Assembly (NCBI GenBank): GCA_021785055.1
Contig: JAJYGS010000009.1
Span: 1-8,733 of the forward strand
Length of the DNA: 8,733 nucleotides
Direction: 5' to 3'
Source of the DNA: Nitrospirota bacterium
GTDB taxonomy: Bacteria; Nitrospirota; JACRHJ01
Shown here: piece after piece, positions 1-5,770 of the stretch
Position numbering within the stretch: the stretch's first letter is position 1
Layout of the letters: each line of letters begins with the position of its first letter
The notes under the pieces: generated by a model
The model's input: the letters and a program-made list of their open reading frames with translations, nothing else
Told to the model about the DNA's origin: nothing
Databases searched by the model: none
Position numbers and translations under genes: made by a program

Positions 1-408
1 CCGGCCCACCATCTCGATTATGAACGACTGCCTTCCGGGCATGTCGAAGGTGTTCACCACGCCCAGGAACCCCGCGATTACGAGGACGTGCCAGAACCGG
101 ACAACCCCAAGGCTGACAAGCACGCCGAGGACGAGCGCGAGCAAAAGCGAGAGGCTCTGCGTAACGAGCAGAAGCCTTCTCTTGTCCGCCCTGTCGGCGA
201 TTACCCCGCCCACGAGCGAGAAGAATAGTATCGGGAGCGAACTCATCGCCTGGACGAGCGAGAGATAGAATGCTGAGTTCGTCAGCCTCAGCACAAGCCA
301 CCCCTGAGCCATCGACTGCATCCACGTGCCGCCAAGGGAGATGGCCTGGCCGGACAGGAAAAGACGGAAGTTCCGGTGCCTGAGCGCTGAGAAGGTTTTG
401 AACTTCAT
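1..408 (-). CDS. MFS exporter, EntS/MFS_3-like, N-terminal part
   Basis: The reading frame is open from an ATG at 408 to the window edge and gives the first 136 residues of a protein that in this family is usually about 400 residues. It is a 12-helix inner-membrane transporter of the major facilitator superfamily, subgroup MFS_3 (enterobactin-exporter/drug:H+ antiporter type). Visible signs: a polar start (MKFKTFSALRHRNFRLF) typical of this group, helix 1 around residues 16-40, helix 2 around 46-70, the motif-A loop GGVIADRADKRRLL at 67-80 between helices 2 and 3, helix 3 at about 80-101, and helix 4 from about 104, followed by FDMPGRQSFI at 121-130. It starts 8 nt after the mqnD stop with only a weak purine-rich GAAG as ribosome site, so it is probably translated from the mqnBD message. 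The substrate cannot be told from this half. The family call is solid; an export role is inferred. Confidence 0.9.
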   Translation of the reverse strand, partial: MKFKTFSALRHRNFRLFLSGQAISLGGTWMQSMAQGWLVLRLTNSAFYLSLVQAMSSLPILFFSLVGGVIADRADKRRLLLVTQSLSLLLALVLGVLVSLGVVRFWHVLVIAGFLGVVNTFDMPGRQSFIIEMVGR

Positions 409-416
409 CTTGCTTC

Positions 417-1280
417 TTAAAGGAACAGCGGGGGGCGTTTCGCAGGAATAACGCCCGCCCCGGAGGCCAGCGAGAAGAGGTTTTCTATGGCGCGGACGCC
501 TTCCTCGCCGAAATCGTCCGAGAAGGAATTGACGTAAAGCCCGATATGGCCGTCTATCACGGAGTCCTCCATCTCCTGGGCGTGAGCTTTGATGTATCCC
601 GTGCATTCCGCCCTGTTATTGCGCGCGTAAGCTATGCTGCGGCGGATTGCGTCCTCGACGGCCAGAATCGTCTCCCTCCCAAGCGATCTTTTCGCCAGTA
701 TGCAGCCGAGCGGGATTGGAGAGCCGGTCTCTTTCTCCCACCACTCGCCCAAATCAAGCAGCTTCTTCAGCCCGTAGTTCCGGTAGGTGAACCGGCCTTC
801 GTGGATTATAAGCCCCGCGTCCGCCTCTCCGCTTGCGACCGCCGGCATTATTCTGTCGAACTGCATGACGGCTACGTCTTCGAAGCCCCGCCCGTAGAGC
901 ATCAGCAGGAGCTGCGCCGTCGTGTAGCGGCCAGGGATGGCGATTCTTCTGCCGCGAATGTCTTCGATGTCGGAATAGTCCCTGGAGACGACAAGAGGCC
1001 CGCAGCCCCTGCCGAGCGCGCCGCCTGAGCGCAGCAGGCAGTAATCGTCCAGGAGATATGCCGCCGCATGGAAAGATATTTTCGTCAAGTCGAGCATCTC
1101 TCCGGCTGCCGGGTTACCGGTCGAAGCCTGTCTGCCGGCTATTGCGCGCGCGTTCAGCGTCTCCACGTCCTCAAGTATCTCGCGCACGGTAAAGTCGGCG
1201 GGTATCCTGCCGTGGGTCAGGGCGTAGAATATGAAGGTGTCGTTGGGGCAGGGCGAATATCCGAGTGTCAACGTGTTCAT
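417..1280 (-). CDS. mqnD: 1,4-dihydroxy-6-naphthoate synthase (futalosine pathway)
   Basis: A 287-residue cytoplasmic enzyme of the futalosine route to menaquinone. It converts cyclic dehypoxanthine futalosine to 1,4-dihydroxy-6-naphthoate. The fold is of the periplasmic-binding-protein type. Family signatures are all present: GYSPCPNDTFIFYAL at residues 7-21, DVETLN at 38-43, DLTKISFHA at 64-72, the glycine-rich GRGCGPLVV at 90-98, PGRYTTA at 117-123, and IIHEGRFTY at 158-166, which carries the conserved His160 region of the active site. The start is the ATG at 1280, not an in-frame codon further upstream at 1343: it overlaps the mqnB stop as ATGA and has GGAG at 1286-1289, 5 nt before it. 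Compared with the Thermus protein as I remember it, there is an 11-12 residue insertion at about 50-61, between the DVETLN and DLTKISF motifs. It is the second gene of mqnB-mqnD-MFS. The other pathway genes (mqnA, mqnC, mqnE) are not in the window. Confidence 0.95.
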   Translation of the reverse strand: MNTLTLGYSPCPNDTFIFYALTHGRIPADFTVREILEDVETLNARAIAGRQASTGNPAAGEMLDLTKISFHAAAYLLDDYCLLRSGGALGRGCGPLVVSRDYSDIEDIRGRRIAIPGRYTTAQLLLMLYGRGFEDVAVMQFDRIMPAVASGEADAGLIIHEGRFTYRNYGLKKLLDLGEWWEKETGSPIPLGCILAKRSLGRETILAVEDAIRRSIAYARNNRAECTGYIKAHAQEMEDSVIDGHIGLYVNSFSDDFGEEGVRAIENLFSLASGAGVIPAKRPPLFL

Positions 1281-1981
1281 ATTTTCTCCATGAGTTCCTT
1301 GATGACGGCCGCGCAGTCGGCGCATGCCTTTGGAATATCCCACCGGGCGCGGTCACGGTCTCCCGCCATGTTGCTTATACCGCGCACCTCCGCGAAAGGA
1401 ATCTCATACATAAGCGAGACGTGCGCCGCCGCGGCGCCCTCCATGTTCTCGCACATGGGATTCCACGTCCCTTCGATCCCTGCGGCGGACGTTTCCGTAC
1501 CGCTGACGGCGGATACGGTGGCGAAAGGGCCGGAAAAAATTTTAAAGGGAAATTTCAATCCGGCGATTTTATAAGAGATGTCCTGGACGGGGAAGCGGTT
1601 ATAGTATTTCGCGTCTTTCGCTTCCAAAAGCGGGATGCCGGTTTTCTCAAGGCCCAGAAAGCCTTCAGGAGAATGTATCCCGGTATCCGCGTATATCTCT
1701 TCCGCCGCGAAACATACGTCCCCGACTGCGATGCCTTTGCCCGCAAACGCGCCCGCGCATCCGCCCATGATAATAAAATCCGGCCTAGTGCGGAGCTCCA
1801 GATAAGCCGTGAGCGCCTGTGCGGTATTTACCTGCCCCATGCCTGAGACGACAACTTCGGCCTGCTTCCCGCCGGGGACGCCCCTGAACATCGGTTTACC
1901 CCCGATGTTTTCCCGCTCCCAGGACGCCCCTTCGAGGAACGGCCCGGCCTCCGGCTCCGTGGCAAAGAGTAGAAGTATCAT
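1277..1981 (-). CDS. mqnB: Futalosine hydrolase
   Basis: A 234-residue cytoplasmic nucleosidase of the MTA/SAH-nucleosidase (PNP/UDP) fold. In the futalosine menaquinone pathway it removes hypoxanthine from futalosine to give dehypoxanthine futalosine. Recognisable segments: a hydrophobic first strand MILLLFAT followed by EPEAGPF, SGMGQVNTAQAL at 46-57 (substrate and ribose contacts), GGCAGAF at 73-79, CENMEGAAAAHV at 177-188 with the Met-Glu pair that binds ribose in this fold, and RGISNMAGDRDRARW at 200-214, where an acidic residue (probably D208 or D210) would act on the base. Length is normal for MqnB. The pairing with mqnD separates it from the related MTA/SAH nucleosidase. The ATG at 1981 has AAGGTG about 6 nt upstream and lies just downstream of a strong promoter in the divergent gap. 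It is the first gene of the unit and its last bases overlap the mqnD start by 4 nt. Confidence 0.95.
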   Translation of the reverse strand: MILLLFATEPEAGPFLEGASWERENIGGKPMFRGVPGGKQAEVVVSGMGQVNTAQALTAYLELRTRPDFIIMGGCAGAFAGKGIAVGDVCFAAEEIYADTGIHSPEGFLGLEKTGIPLLEAKDAKYYNRFPVQDISYKIAGLKFPFKIFSGPFATVSAVSGTETSAAGIEGTWNPMCENMEGAAAAHVSLMYEIPFAEVRGISNMAGDRDRARWDIPKACADCAAVIKELMEKI

Positions 1982-1983
1982 TG

Positions 1984-2031
1984 CACACCTTTAAAACTTA
2001 AAGGATAGCACCTCAGGCGTTTCCAAGTCAA
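1984..2031 (-). promoter_or_regulatory. mqnB promoter and ribosome site
   Basis: On the minus strand a -35 TTGACT (2026-2031) and a -10 TATCCT (2002-2007) are separated by 18 bp. The -10 is preceded by TGC, the extended -10 signature. Transcription would begin about 7 nt further on, near 1995-1997, leaving a leader of only about 14-16 nt that carries the ribosome site AAAGGTG (1986-1992). Matches are seen directly; promoter activity is inferred. Confidence 0.7.
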
Positions 2032-2068
2032 AAGAAAAAGACCCGGCCTTTGCGCCCCCTCAGTTTCG

Positions 2069-2097
2069 TTGACTTTACGGGCTTTTCATGCTGTAAT
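2069..2097 (+). promoter_or_regulatory. folK promoter, placed for a leaderless mRNA
   Basis: TTGACT (2069-2074), a 17-bp spacer, and TGTAAT (2092-2097) with an extended -10 TGC immediately before it (2089-2091). Each hexamer differs from the sigma70 consensus at one position. The predicted transcription start, about 7 nt after the -10, falls on 2104-2105, and the folK ATG begins at 2105. There is no Shine-Dalgarno sequence in the intervening bases (ttcggct). The -35 mirrors that of the divergent mqnB promoter. Confidence 0.72.
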
Positions 2098-2104
2098 TTC
2101 GGCT

Positions 2105-2566
2105 ATGAAGGCATACATAGGACTCGGATCCAACCTTGGCAACCGCGAGGAGAACATACGAAAGGCCGTAGAGCTTCTGGAGAAGTCGCCGGGGATAAGG
2201 GTGGTGAAGCTCTCCCCTTTTTACGAGACGGAACCCGTGGGGGATATTCCGCAGGGAAAATTTATTAACGCGGCGGCGGAAATATATACGACCCTTTTCC
2301 CGCCTGGGCTTCTGGCCGTGTGCAGGAATATCGAGGACGCGCTTGGCCGGGTCCGGACGGTGAAGTGGGGGCCGAGGACGATAGACCTGGACATCCTGCT
2401 CTACGGCGAAGAAGTAATCCGGACATCGGAGTTGACCATCCCGCATCCCCTTATGCACGAGCGGGAGTTTGTGCTGAGGCCCCTGTCCGACATCGCCCCG
2501 GACGCATACCACCCCGTGCTTGGGAAGACGGCGCAGGAGTTACTTAAGGAGCTATGGAAGTTATAA
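2105..2566 (+). CDS. folK: Hydroxymethyldihydropterin pyrophosphokinase
   Basis: A 153-residue cytoplasmic enzyme of folate synthesis (HPPK). It transfers pyrophosphate from ATP to 6-hydroxymethyl-7,8-dihydropterin, before coupling to p-aminobenzoate. The family pattern is complete: N-terminal MKAYIGLGSNLG, SPFYETEPVG at 37-46 with the following Q50 and FINA (pterin side), and WGPRTIDLDILLYG at 88-101, which includes the metal-binding D94 and D96. IPHPLMHEREFVLRPLSDI follows at 112-130. The length is typical of a stand-alone HPPK. The start at 2105 is fixed because MKAYIGLGSN is the canonical N-terminus; an in-frame TTG at 2069 is the -35 box itself. It has no ribosome-binding site and is probably read from a leaderless transcript. 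Its 3' end overlaps panC by 13 nt, so the two form one unit. The folK-panC neighbourhood resembles the enterobacterial folK-panB-panC order, but panB is absent here. Confidence 0.96.
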   Translation: MKAYIGLGSNLGNREENIRKAVELLEKSPGIRVVKLSPFYETEPVGDIPQGKFINAAAEIYTTLFPPGLLAVCRNIEDALGRVRTVKWGPRTIDLDILLYGEEVIRTSELTIPHPLMHEREFVLRPLSDIAPDAYHPVLGKTAQELLKELWKL

Positions 2567-3393
2567 AATCCATCTACGAAATGCAGGCATTCTCGCGCGG
2601 GATGAGAAGCGCCGGCGAGACGACAGGCTTCGTCCCGACGATGGGATACCTGCACGAAGGGCACATGTCGCTCGCGCGGGAGGCCAAAGCCGATAACGCG
2701 AAATCCGTCCTTTCGATATTCGTCAACCCCGCGCAGTTCGGGCCGTCGGAGGACTTCGCGGCGTATCCGCGGGATATGGCCGGAGACCTGGAGAAGTGCG
2801 AGAGGGCCTTTGTTGACGTCGTTTTTGTCCCGGATGCCCGCGAGATGTACCCGGACGGTTTTTCCACGCACGTCGATGTCGCCGGCGTAACGGATGTCAT
2901 GGAGGGAATAAGGCGTCCCGGACATTTCCGGGGAGTGGCCACGGTCGTCCTGAAGCTCTTCAATATCGTCATGCCGAACCGGGCCTACTTCGGCCAGAAG
3001 GATTACCAGCAGACCGTCGTGATACGGCGTATGGCGCGGGACCTGAACCTTGACGCGGAGGTGGTTGTAATGCCGACGGTGCGCGAGCCGGACGGCCTTG
3101 CCATGAGCTCACGAAACGCCTATCTCTCGCCTCCTGAGCGCGCCGCCGCCCCGGTAATCTGCGGGGCGCTCCTGGAGGCGAAGAGGCTATACGACTCAGG
3201 CGAGAGAGACGCCGGGGTTCTCGCCCGCAGGGCGAGGGAGGTTATGGGAAAGGAGCCGATGGTTGAGCTTGAGTATGCGGAGGTATCGGACGCGGAGACG
3301 CTTGCCCCGCTTCGGGAGGTTACGGCAGGCGCGGTCCTGGCCGTCGCGGCGCGGATAGGGAAGACAAGGCTTATCGACAACATCCTCCTGTAA
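2554..3393 (+). CDS. panC: Pantothenate synthetase
   Basis: A 279-residue cytoplasmic ligase (pantoate-beta-alanine ligase) that joins pantoate and beta-alanine with ATP hydrolysis to AMP, the last step to pantothenate and thus CoA. It has the nucleotidyltransferase Rossmann domain with FVPTMGYLHEGH at 26-37 (HIGH-type motif, H34 and H37). Then come FVNPAQFGPSEDF at 56-68, YPRD at 71-74, HFRGVATVV at 124-132, and FGQKDYQQ at 146-153, with K149 and D150 contacting ATP and Q152 pantoate. The KMSKS-like AMSSRN lies at 183-188, and a C-terminal lid domain follows from about 190. Length is standard. The start at 2554 matches the family N-terminus (MEVIKSI). AAGGAG ends only 2 nt before the ATG, and a second AGGAG lies 14 nt upstream, so spacing is unusual and coupling to folK translation is likely. 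Confidence 0.97.
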   Translation: MEVIKSIYEMQAFSRGMRSAGETTGFVPTMGYLHEGHMSLAREAKADNAKSVLSIFVNPAQFGPSEDFAAYPRDMAGDLEKCERAFVDVVFVPDAREMYPDGFSTHVDVAGVTDVMEGIRRPGHFRGVATVVLKLFNIVMPNRAYFGQKDYQQTVVIRRMARDLNLDAEVVVMPTVREPDGLAMSSRNAYLSPPERAAAPVICGALLEAKRLYDSGERDAGVLARRAREVMGKEPMVELEYAEVSDAETLAPLREVTAGAVLAVAARIGKTRLIDNILL

Positions 3394-3399
3394 AAACCG

Positions 3400-3428
3400 T
3401 TGAAATCCGCCGGGCAAACGGCTATAAT
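3400..3428 (+). promoter_or_regulatory. Promoter of the GAF-GGDEF/DUF401 unit
   Basis: TTGAAA (3400-3405), exactly 17 bp, then a perfect TATAAT (3423-3428). It begins 7 nt after the panC stop. The predicted start, near 3435, leaves a leader of about 69 nt. Two small inverted repeats lie over it: GCCG-N6-CGGC (3409-3422) inside the spacer, and GGCT-N6-AGCC (3420-3433), whose arms flank the -10. These could be operator-like, but 4-bp arms are weak evidence. Confidence 0.75.
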
Positions 3429-3475
3429 CAGCCACTTTATAAATGTGAATGCTAAAACCTGGATCACCGACTAAA

Positions 3476-3494
3476 CCGTTCGGGAATAACGGAG
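3476..3494 (+). promoter_or_regulatory. Leader hairpin overlapping the cyclase ribosome site
   Basis: CCGTT (3476-3480) can pair with AACGG (3488-3492) across a 7-nt loop. The 3' arm contains the GG of the Shine-Dalgarno GGAG (3491-3494), which stands 9 nt before the ATG at 3504. The stem could partly hide the ribosome site. With 5 bp it is marginal, and its role is inferred only. Confidence 0.35.
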
Positions 3495-3503
3495 CCTCGA
3501 TGC

Positions 3504-4532
3504 ATGGAAAAAATTACGCTTGACGCAAACATAAAGGAACTGCTCGACCTCCTTCAGGTAGCGCGCCTCGTTGTCTCTACCCTTAACATGGACCAGGTTC
3601 TGGAGGCCATACTCAAGAGCGCCATGAAGCTGACAAAGACGAGCGCGGGGAGCATCGCCCTTTATAACAAGAGCAAACAGGAACTGGAGATGCACGCCCA
3701 CAAGGGCTTCTCGAAGGGCTTCATAGGGAACGCCAAATGGAAGGTGCGTCCTGGCGGACTTACGGACACGATACTGAATTCGGACAAGCCGGTTGTCATC
3801 ACGGACGTGACGAAGAAGGAATTTTTTACGAATCCCGTCGCCATCGGCGAGGGCATCAAGTCCGTCATCTGCGTGCCGCTCGTATTCAAGGACGAAATAA
3901 TCGGCATACTGTATGTAGACGACTTCACGCCGAGGCGCTTCGGCAAGAACGACCTTGAGCTCCTCTCCATCCTCTCCTCGTTCGCGGCCATGAGCATCGA
4001 CCACGCGAGGCTCCATGCCCGCACAAGCAGGATGGCCGTGACGGACGGCCTGACGGGGCTTTTCAACCACCGCTACATGGAGCAGCAGCTTGGGCGGGAA
4101 TTCTACCGCGCGGCAAGGTACAAGGAAACTTTCTCGGTGATGATGATCGACATCGACAACTTCAAGAAGATAAACGACTCCTACGGCCACACCTTCGGCG
4201 ACAGGGTGCTGGAGAAGCTCGCGGAGATACTGAAATCTTCGATACGCGCATCCGACACGGCCGCGCGCTACGGCGGAGAAGAATTCGCCATAATCCTGCC
4301 GAAGGTGGAATCCGGCCAGGCGCTTATCCTCGCGAACAGGATAAGAAAATACATAAAGGAGAAGTCCGCCCCTTTGATGAAAGGCAAGGGCAGCCTGACA
4401 GTCAGCATCGGCATATCGAACTACCCCAAGGATTCGCAGAAGAAAATGGAACTTATGAAGCAGGCGGACAAGGCGCTTTACGAGGCCAAGAAGCGCGGCA
4501 AGGACCAGGCCGTGGAGTACAGGGAGCTTTAA
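3504..4532 (+). CDS. GAF-GGDEF diguanylate cyclase, soluble
   Basis: A 342-residue cytoplasmic signalling enzyme predicted to make cyclic di-GMP from two GTP. No signal peptide or membrane segment is seen. Order: a short N-terminal helix, a GAF sensory domain at about 20-172 (ending in the conserved CVPLVFKDEIIGILYVDD and a long alpha-helix leading out), then the GGDEF domain at about 178-340. The GGDEF domain opens with TDGLTGLFNHR (180-190). It has MMIDIDNFKKINDSYGH (213-229) with metal-binding D216, followed by FGD (231-233), and the active-site loop RYGGEEF with GGEEF at 257-261. GGEEF is catalytically competent in this family. An inhibitory I-site RASD (248-251) lies at the standard 5-residue spacing before it, so product feedback is likely. 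The GAF ligand is unknown. It has its own promoter and GGAG 9 nt before the ATG. It lies 2 nt upstream of the DUF401 gene, with which it is almost certainly co-transcribed. Confidence 0.93.
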   Translation: MEKITLDANIKELLDLLQVARLVVSTLNMDQVLEAILKSAMKLTKTSAGSIALYNKSKQELEMHAHKGFSKGFIGNAKWKVRPGGLTDTILNSDKPVVITDVTKKEFFTNPVAIGEGIKSVICVPLVFKDEIIGILYVDDFTPRRFGKNDLELLSILSSFAAMSIDHARLHARTSRMAVTDGLTGLFNHRYMEQQLGREFYRAARYKETFSVMMIDIDNFKKINDSYGHTFGDRVLEKLAEILKSSIRASDTAARYGGEEFAIILPKVESGQALILANRIRKYIKEKSAPLMKGKGSLTVSIGISNYPKDSQKKMELMKQADKALYEAKKRGKDQAVEYREL

Positions 4533-4534
4533 AA

Positions 4535-5770
4535 TTGCACGACCTTTTAAAGATTCTCCTCGTATTCGGGCTTATAATCGCCCTCCTGAAGTTCAAGTGG
4601 CACCTCGGCGGCGTCATGCTCCTGGGGGCAGCTGTCCTCGGCCTCCTGATGCGCATGTCTCCCGCAGGCATTCTCGTATCCGCCTGGCACGCAAGCATAG
4701 ATCTGGACGCAGACTCCCTCATCGCCGCCTTCGCGCTGATCATGGTGCTGGAGAACCAGCTCAGGACGACCGAGACGCTGAAAAAAATGGTGGACTCGCT
4801 GAGGCGTCTATCCGGAGACCAGCGCATAGTCATGGCGCTCATGCCCGCGATAGTCGGCATACTCCCCTCCGCAGGCGGGGCGTATTTCTCCGCGCCGATG
4901 GTGCAGTCCACCTCCGAGGGCGAGAATATCTCCCCAAGACGGAAGAGCTTCATAAACTACTGGTTCCGGCACATCTGGGAGTACATATCCCCGCTTTATC
5001 CAGGCTTCCTCCTTCTCGTCCACATGTCGGGCGCGCGGATGGAATCCATCTTCCTGCACCAGATATTCTTAACGCTCACGGTTCTTTTGACGGGGGCGTT
5101 CTTCGCGTTCCGGGGAGTAGGCAGGGGCAAACATTATACGCCAGGGCACGGCGGCGGGAAAGCGGTTCCCGGCATAACAAAATCCCAGGACATACGGACG
5201 CTCGCGGTTACCTTCTCGCCGATACTCGTTGTGATGGTCCTCGTGATGGTATTCAAGGTCGATATAGCAATCGCCCTCGGAGCAGTGGTCGCCGGCCTGT
5301 TCGTTTACTTCAGATACGGCCTGAAAAGGATTTACCGGACGCTCAGGGAGAGCATCACATGGAAGAGCCTGCTTCTGGTATGGGGCGTCGTGGTGTTCAG
5401 CGCCGTGATGCGGGACTCAGGCGCGGTCAGGACTCTGCCGGGGTTTTTCAAGGCGGAAGGAATCCCCGTGCTGGCGATAATCTTTTTCCTGCCGTTCCTC
5501 GTCGGAATGATAACCGGGATTACCCTCGCCTATGTCGGCATCACCTTCCCTATGGTAGTCCCGCTGATCGGCGGGACGCATGTTGACCTTGGGATGCTCG
5601 CGTTCGCATACGCCGCCGGTTTCGCGGGCATAATGTTCTCGCCGGTGCATCTGTGCCTTGTGCTCACCAAGGATTACTTCAAGTCCGAGCTGTTCCCGAT
5701 TTTCAGGATCATGCTGGTGCCGGAGCTTATAGTCCTTGCGGTGGCGCTTGGTGAGGCACTGCTTTTCTGA
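4535..5770 (+). CDS. DUF401 family polytopic membrane protein
   Basis: A 411-residue integral membrane protein with roughly 10-12 hydrophobic segments, at about 3-20, 25-40, 62-75, 97-115, 148-164, 172-192, 222-241, 243-262, 278-295, 308-347 (long, probably two or re-entrant), 352-378 and 385-411. I recognise it as DUF401, a family without an assigned substrate that I believe belongs to the ion-transporter (IT) superfamily. The pattern fits a two-half transporter: a Pro/Ser/Gly-rich break LPSAGGAYFSAP (110-121) in the first half and GITLAYVGITFP plus MFSPVHLCLVLT (367-378) in the second. Such breaks often form re-entrant substrate sites in that superfamily. The start is TTG at 4535, supported by GGGAG at 4522-4526 with an ideal 8-nt gap. 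The ribosome site sits in the last codons of the cyclase gene, so translation is coupled. Substrate and direction are unknown. Confidence 0.85.
   Translation: MHDLLKILLVFGLIIALLKFKWHLGGVMLLGAAVLGLLMRMSPAGILVSAWHASIDLDADSLIAAFALIMVLENQLRTTETLKKMVDSLRRLSGDQRIVMALMPAIVGILPSAGGAYFSAPMVQSTSEGENISPRRKSFINYWFRHIWEYISPLYPGFLLLVHMSGARMESIFLHQIFLTLTVLLTGAFFAFRGVGRGKHYTPGHGGGKAVPGITKSQDIRTLAVTFSPILVVMVLVMVFKVDIAIALGAVVAGLFVYFRYGLKRIYRTLRESITWKSLLLVWGVVVFSAVMRDSGAVRTLPGFFKAEGIPVLAIIFFLPFLVGMITGITLAYVGITFPMVVPLIGGTHVDLGMLAFAYAAGFAGIMFSPVHLCLVLTKDYFKSELFPIFRIMLVPELIVLAVALGEALLF

Noticed and set aside
20..268. Plus-strand 82-codon frame at the left edge
   Set aside because: It is antisense to the MFS exporter, whose motif-A loop and helices are clear, and shows no features of its own.
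1281..1343. Upstream in-frame extension of mqnD to 1343
   Set aside because: The added 21 residues are basic and not part of the family. The ATG at 1280 has a good GGAG and the classical ATGA overlap with mqnB.
3409..3428. Terminator hairpin after panC
   Set aside because: The stem is only 4 bp (GCCG/CGGC) and is followed by TATAATCAG, not a T-run. The region fits a promoter better.
3429..3503. c-di-GMP riboswitch in the cyclase leader
   Set aside because: The leader is only about 69 nt, and I could not find the conserved GEMM-type core elements or a second stem.
3449..3520. Possible 23-residue leader peptide (starting MLKPGSP) overlapping the cyclase start
   Set aside because: It has no ribosome-binding site, no runs of regulatory codons and no associated attenuator, so chance is the simpler reading.
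3471..4190. 239-codon minus-strand frame opposite the GAF-GGDEF gene
   Set aside because: It is antisense to a clearly conserved diguanylate cyclase, shows no motif, and has no supporting start context.
4597..5586. Long plus-strand open frame (329 codons) inside the DUF401 gene
   Set aside because: It is rich in Arg, His, Gly and Asp with no recognisable motif, and lies wholly inside a better-supported membrane-protein frame with a ribosome site. It is a by-product of codon bias.
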